Of a stretch of 64,000 nucleotides of DNA, positions 25,493-32,695 are shown piece by piece. The DNA comes from Deltaproteobacteria bacterium. GTDB taxonomy: Bacteria; Myxococcota_A; UBA9160; SZUA-336. Positions within the stretch are counted from its first letter, which is position 1. Every line of letters starts with the position of its first letter. The notes beneath the pieces were generated by a model. That model worked only from the letters and a program-made list of their open reading frames with translations, did not search any database and was not told the DNA's origin. Location: positions 1 through 64,000 of the forward strand of contig JAJDAK010000001.1 of assembly GCA_029261895.1 (NCBI GenBank), read 5' to 3'. The position numbers and the translations under genes were made by a program.

Positions 25493-26232
25493 TCAGCACC
25501 TCGCTTGGACAGCAGACCCGTCCACTGCATCGCGGAAACCAATTTGCTGCGATTCACGGCGGCCGCCGGATCTACGCTCTTCGGACAAACTTCAGAACAC
25601 TCGTTCGCGTAGGAGCAAGACCAAACGCCCTCGTGACTATTGAGCACGTCGTATCGCTCCGCTTCGCCTTCGTCGCGCGAGTCCTGGTTGTAACGGAAGG
25701 CCAATGCGATGGCAGCGGGGCCGATAAAGTCGGGTTCGTGGGCGAGCACGGGACAAGCGGCATAGCAGAGCGAGCAATTGATGCACATCGTGAACTGCTT
25801 GTAATTGTCGAGCTCATCCGGCGTTTGCATGTACTCGCCGTGCGCCACGTCTTTTTCAGTCTTGCGAATAATCCAGGGTTTTACCTTCTTGATCTTCGTC
25901 ACAAAACTTTCGAGATCCACAACGAGATCTCGCACGATCGGAAAGTTCGCTAGCGGCGCGATTCGGATCGGTTCAGGCAAGTCCCGCACGAAGGCATTAC
26001 AGGTCAGTTTCGGCGTGCCATTCACCATCATGCCGCAGCTTCCGCAAACGCCCATGCGGCATGACCATCGATGCGATAGCGTGCCGTCTATTTCATCCTT
26101 GATGTAGTTCAGCGCGTCGAGGACAACCCACTCCTCGCGACAGGGAACCTCGAAGGTTTCCCAAACAGGCTCTTCATCCGATTCCGGGCGGAATCGGAGA
26201 ATTTCAAATCCGATGTTCCGTGTTTCGGCCAT
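25489..26232 (-). CDS. frdB: Fumarate reductase / succinate dehydrogenase iron-sulfur subunit
   Basis: This 247-aa subunit carries electrons between the flavin and the membrane quinone. The [2Fe-2S] ligands are in CRMGVCGSCG with a distal Cys (LTCNAFVRD). The [4Fe-4S] ligands are in CINCSLCYAACP. The [3Fe-4S] ligands include CSYANECSEVCPKSVDP. The start ATG shares its A with the stop of frdA (TGATG). It is complete. Confidence 0.93.
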   Translation of the reverse strand: MAETRNIGFEILRFRPESDEEPVWETFEVPCREEWVVLDALNYIKDEIDGTLSHRWSCRMGVCGSCGMMVNGTPKLTCNAFVRDLPEPIRIAPLANFPIVRDLVVDLESFVTKIKKVKPWIIRKTEKDVAHGEYMQTPDELDNYKQFTMCINCSLCYAACPVLAHEPDFIGPAAIALAFRYNQDSRDEGEAERYDVLNSHEGVWSCSYANECSEVCPKSVDPAAAVNRSKLVSAMQWTGLLSKRGAE

Positions 26233-27941
26233 CAGTACTTCCGCTCCTCAGGCTGCCAGCGCGTAATCGTCACGGGCTTGTAGTCCAACTTCGGTCCGTC
26301 GGGCGCGAAGCGTATGACCGAATGCTTCAGGAAATCAGTATCGTTGCGACTGGTGTAATCGGTTCGCGTATGCGCGCCACGCGATTCCTTCCGATGCAAC
26401 GCCGCTAGCGCCACCGTCTCGGCAACGTCGAGCATATTCCCCAGCTCAAACGCTGCAATCAATTCTGTATTGAAAACCTGGCTGCTGTCTTCCAAACCGA
26501 TATCGGCAAAGCGACCTTTCAGTTCGGTGATGGTCTTGAAAGTCGATTCCATGCTCGACTCTTCGCGGAACACACCACAACCGGATTCCATGGCTGAGTT
26601 CATTTCGCGCCGGAGCTGCGCGATTTTTTCGCCGCCCTTCTTATTGCGCAGCGTTTCCACGCGCGCCGCCTCGGCCTTGGCCTGTTCGATCAACGCAGCT
26701 TCGTTGCCATCGGACGTGCCGGCAGCGAATTTCGCCGCATGCTCACCAGCGCGCGCGCCGAAGACCAAACATTCGGTCAGCGAATTGCTACCGAGCCGAT
26801 TGGCACCGTTGATGGAAACGGATGCGGTCTCACCCGCGGCATAAAGCCCCGCCAGGTTCGTCGCACCGTCTATATCCGTGTCGACACCGCCCATCATGTA
26901 GTGCACCACGGGACGCACGGGAATGGGTTCGTATACGGGATCGATACCCACGTAGTTGCGCGCAAGCTCACGTACGAAGGGCAGTTTCTTGTCGATCACC
27001 TTCTCGCCAAGGTGTCGCAAATCCAAATGCACATACTTCCCGTAAGTGCCCTCGAAACCGCGGCCGCCGTCAAACTCTTGGATGATCGCACGTGAAAGCA
27101 TGTCGCGCGGCCCGAGTTCCATTTTATTCGGTACGTAGTTCTGTAAGAAACGTTCGCCTTCGGAGTTGAAGAGATATCCACCCTCGCCACGCGAAGCTTC
27201 GGTGATCAGAATTCCCGTACCCGGCAACCCCGTCGGATGATACTGCACGAACTCCATGTCCTTCAGACCCACGCCAGCGCGATACGCCAACGACATGCCA
27301 TCGCCAGATTTGATCGCCGCGTTCGTGGTGAAAGGAAAGATTCGCCCTGCCCCCCCGGTACAAAGAATGACCGAGCGCCCCAAAACAGCGCGCATCTTGC
27401 CCGTACGAATGTCCAAGGCAGCAACACCACGCACCTGGCCACCATCGACCAAAAGCCGCGTGACATAGGACTCATCCAGGCGCTGAATGCGGTCGTATTT
27501 CATGGAAGTCTGAAACAGCGCATGCAACATGTGAAAACCGGTTTTATCCGCGGCAAACCAGGTGCGCTTCGTGCTCATGCCACCGAATGCACGGACTGCA
27601 ACGCGGCCGTCCGGCTCACGACTCCAGGGACAACCCCAATGCTCGAGTTGTGTGAGCTCACGAGGCGCGGCTTCAACAAAGGTCTCGACGACATCCTGAT
27701 CCGCCAGAAAATCGCTGCCCTTCAGCGTGTCGTATGCGTGCAGATCGAAATTGTCGTCGTCGCGCGCAACACCCGCCGCGCCGCCCTCTGCGGAAACCGT
27801 ATGGCTCCGCATCGGGTAAACCTTCGAAATACAGCCGACCGTAATTTTCGGCGAGGATTCCACCGCAGCAATGGCGGCTCGCAGGCCTGCGCCGCCACCG
27901 CCCACTAGCACGATATCGTGATGAATGACTTCCACTTCCAA
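26232..27941 (-). CDS. frdA: Fumarate reductase / succinate dehydrogenase flavoprotein
   Basis: This 569-aa flavoprotein interconverts fumarate and succinate. The FAD-binding [13 protein letters not shown] motif is near residues 13-25. The covalent-FAD region is [11 protein letters not shown]. The substrate-binding HPTGLPG and catalytic Arg region follow. The operon order FrdA-B-C-D and sequence details ([20 protein letters not shown]) resemble FrdA more than SdhA, but either direction is possible in vivo. The TTG start has GGGAG 6 nt upstream. Confidence 0.92.
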   Translation of the reverse strand: MEVEVIHHDIVLVGGGGAGLRAAIAAVESSPKITVGCISKVYPMRSHTVSAEGGAAGVARDDDNFDLHAYDTLKGSDFLADQDVVETFVEAAPRELTQLEHWGCPWSREPDGRVAVRAFGGMSTKRTWFAADKTGFHMLHALFQTSMKYDRIQRLDESYVTRLLVDGGQVRGVAALDIRTGKMRAVLGRSVILCTGGAGRIFPFTTNAAIKSGDGMSLAYRAGVGLKDMEFVQYHPTGLPGTGILITEASRGEGGYLFNSEGERFLQNYVPNKMELGPRDMLSRAIIQEFDGGRGFEGTYGKYVHLDLRHLGEKVIDKKLPFVRELARNYVGIDPVYEPIPVRPVVHYMMGGVDTDIDGATNLAGLYAAGETASVSINGANRLGSNSLTECLVFGARAGEHAAKFAAGTSDGNEAALIEQAKAEAARVETLRNKKGGEKIAQLRREMNSAMESGCGVFREESSMESTFKTITELKGRFADIGLEDSSQVFNTELIAAFELGNMLDVAETVALAALHRKESRGAHTRTDYTSRNDTDFLKHSVIRFAPDGPKLDYKPVTITRWQPEERKY

Positions 27942-28066
27942 CTTCGACTCCCGTCGTGACGTTACACGGCCCCCAATCAGGGGGAACCGGGCGGGACTTT
28001 ACCCTATTTGGCGGCTTTCGTGGCGGAGACTAGGACGACGACACGCGGGCATGCGAGAATCGAGAG
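27942..28066. other. Intergenic region between frdA and the isomerase gene
   Basis: This gap separates divergent genes. It holds a short dyad, CCCCC and GGGGG around AATCA at 27970-27984, lying in the 5' side of frdA. I saw no clear -35/-10 pair for either gene and no FNR-type TTGAT-N4-ATCAA site. Confidence 0.3.
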
Positions 28067-28675
28067 ATGCCAAACGTCGAATTCTACTTCGATTGTTCAA
28101 GCCCCTGGACCTATCTGGCTTTTCACGGGATTCAGCCTCTCTGCGCGGAAACCCATGCGGAGCTGGTTTGGAAACCGATTCTGGTCGGAGGCGTCTTCAA
28201 CAGCGTTAACACGAGCGTTTACGAAATGCGTGCGAATCCTGTACCGCGCAAAGCCGCATACATGGGCAAGGATTTGCAGGACTGGGCGCGCTACTACGGA
28301 CTACAGATCGGCTGGCCGTCCGTCTTCCCCGTCAATAGCGTGAAGGCGATGCGCGGCGCCTTTGTCGCGCTCGAGAAGCAATGCTTGCCGCAGTACGCCC
28401 GTGCGGTTTTCGAAACCTATTGGGGCCAGCTCGAAGACATCTCCCAAGATGAGGTGCTCCGAAAAATCATTGCGCGGGTCGGGCTTGAAGAGACTGACTT
28501 CTTCGAGCGCATCGCCCAGCCCGAGTACAAAGCGCGACTTCGCGAAAATACAGACGAGCTGATCGAACGGGGTGGTTTCGGTTCACCGACGATTTTCGTG
28601 GACGGCGACGACATGTACTTTGGCAACGATCGCTTGGAATTGGTTCGCGCGGCCATTCTCCGCAACCAGACATAG
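28067..28675 (+). CDS. DsbA-fold 2-hydroxychromene-2-carboxylate isomerase family protein
   Basis: This 202-aa kappa-GST-like protein has FYFDCSSPWTYLA at residues 5-17, a serine/cysteine active-site region typical of HCCA isomerases. The cis-proline segment is GGFGSPTIFV and the C-terminal YFGNDRLELV is conserved. It likely isomerises or conjugates an aromatic intermediate with glutathione. It is a paralogue of the gene at 7624 but keeps the SSPW form. GAATCGAGAG precedes the ATG. A strong hairpin follows the stop. Confidence 0.78.
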   Translation: MPNVEFYFDCSSPWTYLAFHGIQPLCAETHAELVWKPILVGGVFNSVNTSVYEMRANPVPRKAAYMGKDLQDWARYYGLQIGWPSVFPVNSVKAMRGAFVALEKQCLPQYARAVFETYWGQLEDISQDEVLRKIIARVGLEETDFFERIAQPEYKARLRENTDELIERGGFGSPTIFVDGDDMYFGNDRLELVRAAILRNQT

Positions 28676-28693
28676 ACACACGCGCCATTAGAG

Positions 28694-28724
28694 TCAGGAC
28701 GTGGGGTTCAAGCCCCAGTCTTGA
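28694..28724 (+). terminator. Stable hairpin after the isomerase gene
   Basis: TCAGGAC (28694-28700) pairs with GTCTTGA (28718-28724) with one G-U, and TGGGG pairs with CCCCA around a TTCAAG loop, with one bulged G. The 12-bp stem lies 19 nt after the stop and before the lipoprotein gene. No T-run follows, so it may be a terminator, or a structure in the lipoprotein leader. Confidence 0.4.
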
Positions 28725-28761
28725 TCGACCGAAGCACAGGGGGACAAGGAGATCCCCCTCC

Positions 28762-29289
28762 ATGCGATTTGTATCGCTGATGCTGGCCCTCACCCTGGCC
28801 GGGTGTGCCACGAACGCATTTATGCGCCAGGACTCATTAACCGTCGATCGATATCGTGGTGTTTACAGCACCCATTTCGACGGGATACCGGATCAGGCGC
28901 GGGTCTGCGTGACGGTTACCAATCGGACTGAGCGGCGAATCGATTGGGTACGACTCAAACTCCAATCCGGCAGCGACCTTGGGTACGAGGATGCCGAATG
29001 GCGTTCGAAGTGGATCTATCGCCACGGTATCGCAGCGGGGGAATCCGTCGCACTCGAACTCAAGCGTCCGCCGGTGGCAAATCGACTCGAGATCATTGTC
29101 GATCGTGCGGGTCGCGGTAACGGCCCTGCGCACGGCCGAACCATGATCCGAAGTAAAGATTGCTCCGAAACCCAGCTGCTCACTCGCTTGAAGCGCGAGC
29201 TCGCGACGCGAACCGCGCCGGGCATTCAAATCATGCCGATGATTCGCCCCAACGATCGCTCCTGGGAAACACTCATCGCCGAGCCTTGA
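28762..29289 (+). CDS. Putative lipoprotein
   Basis: This 175-aa protein has a short signal with lipobox LAGC (Cys near residue 14), then a beta-rich domain: YRGVYSTHFDGIPDQARVCVTVTNRTERRIDWVRLKL (in parts), with phrases typical of a membrane-anchored periplasmic beta domain. I do not recognise the family. AAGGAG lies about 10 nt before the ATG. It is convergent with the kinase-hydrolase gene, with a 2-nt gap. Confidence 0.65.
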   Translation: MRFVSLMLALTLAGCATNAFMRQDSLTVDRYRGVYSTHFDGIPDQARVCVTVTNRTERRIDWVRLKLQSGSDLGYEDAEWRSKWIYRHGIAAGESVALELKRPPVANRLEIIVDRAGRGNGPAHGRTMIRSKDCSETQLLTRLKRELATRTAPGIQIMPMIRPNDRSWETLIAEP

Positions 29290-29291
29290 TC

Positions 29292-30476
29292 TCAACCACC
29301 GACGCTTTGCCAAAATTCGTCGGGATGTAGCAACGGCGACGAGATCGCGATCTCCTTTTCAGGCAGTGGTAGGTCCACCAAGATCTTTCGCTCACCGACA
29401 TGACGCAGCGGAAGACCTGCATACGCGCGACGTAACGTCGTGGCGTTCGATTTCTGAATGTCCTCCAACAGAATCTCGATGCTCTCCCCGTCGAGCCCAC
29501 GAGGCAAGCTACGAAGGATACGCTGTCGTAGCTGCTCGGGCTGTTCGAGCGCCTCCGCATAGCGCGACGCGAAACCACCGCGAAGTTCGTTGAGTGGCGC
29601 ATCCACACTACGGAGGCTGCGCACGCGGTCGCTGAGGGCCGCCGTCTTACGCGCCACCAGCGCGCCGTATCCCCATCCCAATAGGTCTACCGCCGGCACG
29701 CGCAGTGTGCGAATCAACGCTGAGAGGTGCCGCGCGACCCAGCCAAGGCGGATGGAACCTCGTGGCGCACGCGACGAACCGAACCCCGGGAGGTCGATCG
29801 CGATCACACGACGTCCCTGCGATTCCGCGGCCCGAAGGAGTGGCCGAAACTGCGCCGACGAAAGACCCGCATCATGCAAACAGAGGATCGGCACGGGATC
29901 AGCGAGGCGACCTTCGTCACGAATCGAGAAACGTGTCGATCCGATGCTCAAGTGGTAATGATCCAAGGTCTTAAAGTTGGAAAGTTCTGCGCGACCTTTG
30001 ATTTGAAAACGCCGCCTCAACTTTTCGATGCCATCGGCTTCGATTCTTTCGATCCAACGCCACGGAATCCACGGCCGGTATGCGGAGCCGAAATCAACCA
30101 GCGCCGGTGAACCCGTTTCGCGCATGCAAAGCACGTTGGTCGGACTTTTCAAATCCAGGTACGCGACGCCGCGTTCGCGCAACGCGGTCAAGATCGCGCA
30201 TAACTCATCGAAAAACTCAATCGGTAACGAATGACGATGCGTACGGCGTCGCAGCGGTAGGCCGTCCAGGTATTCGATTGCGAATGCAAGATGACCGACC
30301 CGACCGAGACTTCGCGGCACCCCCGGCACGCCCTCGGCAAGCTGCAACATCAGCTCTTCATGGCGAATCAGCCATGGCACGAGGATACGACGCACCCAGG
30401 CGCGGCGATGACTGAAGTCTTTCACCACCACGCGTCCTGCAACCGGATGGTTCAGTCGAAGCACGTCGGGATTCAT
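29292..30476 (-). CDS. Kinase-like domain fused to a nucleophile-less alpha/beta hydrolase
   Basis: The N-terminal half (to about residue 170) resembles RIO/Kdo-type kinases: GRVVVKDFSHRR (Lys), AIEYLDGLPL (hinge), YLDLKSPTNVL (catalytic Asp and Asn) and LVDFGSAYR (DFG). The second half resembles an alpha/beta hydrolase: PILCLHDAGLSSAQFRPL, VIAIDLPGFGSSR. The nucleophile elbow reads GWGYGA, with Gly where the Ser of GxSxG should be, and no catalytic His is obvious. I chose ATG 30476; a TTG 18 nt upstream or an earlier TTG is possible. It follows the isoprenylcysteine methyltransferase-like gene on the same strand. Possibly a lipid or LPS-modifying kinase. Confidence 0.65.
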   Translation of the reverse strand: MNPDVLRLNHPVAGRVVVKDFSHRRAWVRRILVPWLIRHEELMLQLAEGVPGVPRSLGRVGHLAFAIEYLDGLPLRRRTHRHSLPIEFFDELCAILTALRERGVAYLDLKSPTNVLCMRETGSPALVDFGSAYRPWIPWRWIERIEADGIEKLRRRFQIKGRAELSNFKTLDHYHLSIGSTRFSIRDEGRLADPVPILCLHDAGLSSAQFRPLLRAAESQGRRVIAIDLPGFGSSRAPRGSIRLGWVARHLSALIRTLRVPAVDLLGWGYGALVARKTAALSDRVRSLRSVDAPLNELRGGFASRYAEALEQPEQLRQRILRSLPRGLDGESIEILLEDIQKSNATTLRRAYAGLPLRHVGERKILVDLPLPEKEIAISSPLLHPDEFWQSVGG

Positions 30477-30529
30477 GAACCCGCCACGGTTCAAGATCTG
30501 AATCCCGGGTTGCTCGAGATCCGCGGGTT

Positions 30530-31096
30530 TTAGAGCAGCGCCCAGCGCAACACCATCAGTGAAACGAGCGTCAGCACCCAAAGCAATGTGCTGACTTCAT
30601 TGTTTGCCACCACACGTTCGGCACTCCAGCGCTCGACAGTGGCCGTTCCGCCGAGCGGGCGATACGGATGAATCCGCGGCAGGAGCCGGGGAACGATGAC
30701 CTCATAACGACGATAGTCATCGCCAAAACGCGCCTCGAGGCGCGCGCCCTCGATGCGATTTTTGTACGGCAAATAATAGATGTAAAACAGTGCAACCAGC
30801 CCAAGCCAGACCAACCAGCCGACCGGATGATTGGCGACAGCGGCACACCCCGTCGCAACCAGTGCGGTGCCGAGGTACAGCGGATGGCGTACGTACGCGT
30901 AGGGTCCCTGTATCGCCAGCTCTTGGGTCTTTACCAGATAGCCGGTCGCCCAAAATCGGATCCCGACGCCAAGCGCCACAATCACGCTGCCGATCAGAGT
31001 CGACATCAAGCCAGGGCGGCTCGCCCAAACGAGTACCAGGACGAAAACATACATCGCGAGCGCACGGGGATTGAGACGCCGTTGAAAGAAACCCAT
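30530..31096 (-). CDS. Isoprenylcysteine carboxyl methyltransferase-like membrane protein
   Basis: This 188-aa membrane protein belongs to the ICMT/phosphatidylethanolamine N-methyltransferase-like family. It has hydrophobic helices and the signature GPYAYVRHPLYLG near residues 62-74, followed by a C-terminal YKNRIEGARLEARFGDDYRRY. Such enzymes methylate a lipid or a prenylated substrate using SAM. The substrate is not evident. It precedes the kinase-hydrolase fusion gene, and the two may act on the same lipid. Confidence 0.75.
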   Translation of the reverse strand: MGFFQRRLNPRALAMYVFVLVLVWASRPGLMSTLIGSVIVALGVGIRFWATGYLVKTQELAIQGPYAYVRHPLYLGTALVATGCAAVANHPVGWLVWLGLVALFYIYYLPYKNRIEGARLEARFGDDYRRYEVIVPRLLPRIHPYRPLGGTATVERWSAERVVANNEVSTLLWVLTLVSLMVLRWALL

Positions 31097-31116
31097 GCGG
31101 GGATTCTAGCTCGGTG

Positions 31117-31326
31117 CTAGCTCTGTCGCTGCTTCGCGAAGGCGCGGATCAATTCTCGCTGTTTCTCGCGGAATTCGGGGCGGGGTTCGAACGGCAACCG
31201 GTCGGCTTCGAGAAAGTCAGAGAAATCAGCCCAGCTGAATTCCTCAATTTCGTACTCGACATCGTCCCAAAACGCGGACCCCATCCAGATGCTGGGCTCG
31301 GCTTTGGCTTTGTTGAACGGGTCCAT
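31117..31326 (-). CDS. Small acidic protein, unknown function
   Basis: This 69-aa protein is acidic and aromatic in the middle (IWMGSAFWDDVEYEIEEFSWADFSDFLEADRLPF) and ends with a basic, Gln-rich helix (REKQRELIRAFAKQRQ). No signal peptide or TM segment is present. GGAG lies about 10 nt before the ATG. The family is not recognised. It sits between the ECF sigma gene and the ICMT-like gene on the same strand, but a terminator separates it from the sigma gene. Confidence 0.5.
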   Translation of the reverse strand: MDPFNKAKAEPSIWMGSAFWDDVEYEIEEFSWADFSDFLEADRLPFEPRPEFREKQRELIRAFAKQRQS

Positions 31327-31422
31327 CGAACACTCACTCCATGAGCCGTGCTTGCTACCGACTCAGTGAATTAAGTGTAGCGGGGACCTAGAAAGTGTCA
31401 GACCGTCAGAAAAGTTATGTGG

Positions 31423-31453
31423 AAAAATTGAGGCGTCAGCGGAACTGACTCAA
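31423..31453 (-). terminator. Intrinsic terminator of the sigma factor gene
   Basis: On the minus strand TTGAG and TCAG pair with CTGA and CTCAA (three unpaired bases between them) around a TTCCG loop, followed directly by TTTTT. It begins right after the sigma factor stop codon. Confidence 0.65.
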
Positions 31454-32023
31454 CTAGCGGGGGCGATCGCTCAGGCCCCTCGCCTCGTCCGGAAGCTTTG
31501 TCGCGAGGGTACGGCGGGTCCGATAAAGGCTTGATTTCACTGCATCTTCACTGCGATGCGTGAGTTCGGCAATCTTACGGATAGGAAGGCGTTTGCCGTG
31601 GCGAAGCTCCAAAATCCGGCGTTGCTCCCGAGGGAGTTCCTGAATCGCTTTTTCCACGCGATCCAGGGTCTGCCTGGCCTCAGCACAGGGTCCGGGGCCG
31701 AGATCCACGGGCGCGGCTTCTGGCGGCACATCTTCAAGCGAGACCAGACGCATATTGCCGCGACGTCGCAGCCGATTATTCAGGATGTTCCGCGCGATCC
31801 CGTAAATCCAAACCACCAGATCGGAGCGGCCTTGGAAACGATCGATACAAGTGAAAACCGCGGTAAAAACGTCTTGGCAGACATCCTCAGCCTCCACGGG
31901 GTCGCCGATCTTTCGAATAGCAAAGCTGTAGACGCGTCTGAAGTGTCGAGCATGGAGTTCCTCAAAAGCCGCAGTGTCACCGCTTTGAATCGCCTCAACC
32001 AGCAGTCGATCTTCGTCTTTCAC
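31454..32023 (-). CDS. ECF-type RNA polymerase sigma factor
   Basis: This 189-aa protein has sigma-70 region 2 (LVEAIQSGDTAAFEELHARHFRRVYSFA and DVCQDVFTAVF) and region 4 (ELPREQRRILELRHGKRLPIRKIAELTHRSEDAVKSSLYR, in parts), without regions 1 and 3. It directs transcription of an unknown regulon. GTG 32023 is preceded by GGTGGAAGT; a TTG 12 nt upstream is also in frame. No anti-sigma gene is visible beside it. A terminator follows directly. Confidence 0.88.
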   Translation of the reverse strand: MKDEDRLLVEAIQSGDTAAFEELHARHFRRVYSFAIRKIGDPVEAEDVCQDVFTAVFTCIDRFQGRSDLVVWIYGIARNILNNRLRRRGNMRLVSLEDVPPEAAPVDLGPGPCAEARQTLDRVEKAIQELPREQRRILELRHGKRLPIRKIAELTHRSEDAVKSSLYRTRRTLATKLPDEARGLSDRPR

Positions 32024-32035
32024 ACTTCCACCCAA

Positions 32036-32239
32036 TCCCCCCGCCGCGGCCCCGGAAAAACACCGGCTTAGCCAAGCGGGCTACGCATTAGTGGAGCAAG
32101 CACCGTGCCAACTCCGCCAAGTGCGGTAACCCTGGGCAACAGCGACAGAATGACCCCCGGTCAGACCGGTGGGATAGGGGGAAGCGGAAGTGGTTTTCCA
32201 CTATGTGGAAACGCTGGGAGGCGGTTTTCCGTGGGAAAA
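32036..32239. other. Intergenic region with two tandem small hairpins
   Basis: This 204-nt gap lies upstream of the sigma gene and downstream of the lipoprotein. Two perfect 7-bp hairpins, TTTCCAC/GTGGAAA at 32195-32211 and GTTTTCC/GGAAAAC at 32224-32240, sit close together. The second reaches into the lipoprotein stop. They share a TTTCC core. The rest shows no gene; I do not see a clear promoter for the sigma gene. Confidence 0.4.
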
Positions 32240-32695
32240 CTAGAACTTCTCGGGGGTTAGATACCAGTTTCCGTCCAGATACTGCCAGGCGTCCATACGG
32301 TGGACCTGAATTTCCCAGAATCGCAGTACTCGCATATGGCGCCCAACGAACGTCACCTCAACATGGGCCAGATCTCGGCTCGGGAAGCTGAAATCATCCA
32401 CCAAAATCCGAGACGCCGTGGATCCCCGGAACGAGCCCGACCTGACCTGCGCAGCGAGCGAGGCGTAGTAGTCGGAAAAATTCTGGTCGGTACGGAAATA
32501 ACCGCGTAGCTCGGAGCTGTCGAAGGTCACCAGAGCATCAAGCGGAGCCGCTTCTAAGCCGGCGTAGAAACCTTGGATTCGCTCGGCGAAACCAAGCACG
32601 CGTTCGTCGTCCACAGTCTCGAACGATTCCACGTGCCCCCCTAGGAAGCATCCGGTCAGCACAAGGGAAAACAGGGCCGTCCAGCCTCGAGTCAT
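32240..32695 (-). CDS. Putative lipoprotein
   Basis: This 151-aa protein has a lipobox LTGC (Cys near residue 16). The mature part carries an NTF2-like-looking N-terminus (FYAGLEAAPLDALVTFDS) and a beta-rich C-terminus ending GNWYLTPEKF, similar to periplasmic lipoproteins with a SnoaL-like fold. The family is not certain. It overlaps the ppdK stop as ATGA and is co-transcribed with ppdK. Two small hairpins follow it. Confidence 0.6.
   Translation of the reverse strand: MTRGWTALFSLVLTGCFLGGHVESFETVDDERVLGFAERIQGFYAGLEAAPLDALVTFDSSELRGYFRTDQNFSDYYASLAAQVRSGSFRGSTASRILVDDFSFPSRDLAHVEVTFVGRHMRVLRFWEIQVHRMDAWQYLDGNWYLTPEKF

Noticed and set aside
28694..28724. tRNA T-arm-like sequence (GGGGTTCAAGCCCC)
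   Set aside because: No acceptor, D or anticodon arms can be folded upstream because that is coding sequence; it is better explained as a gene-end hairpin.
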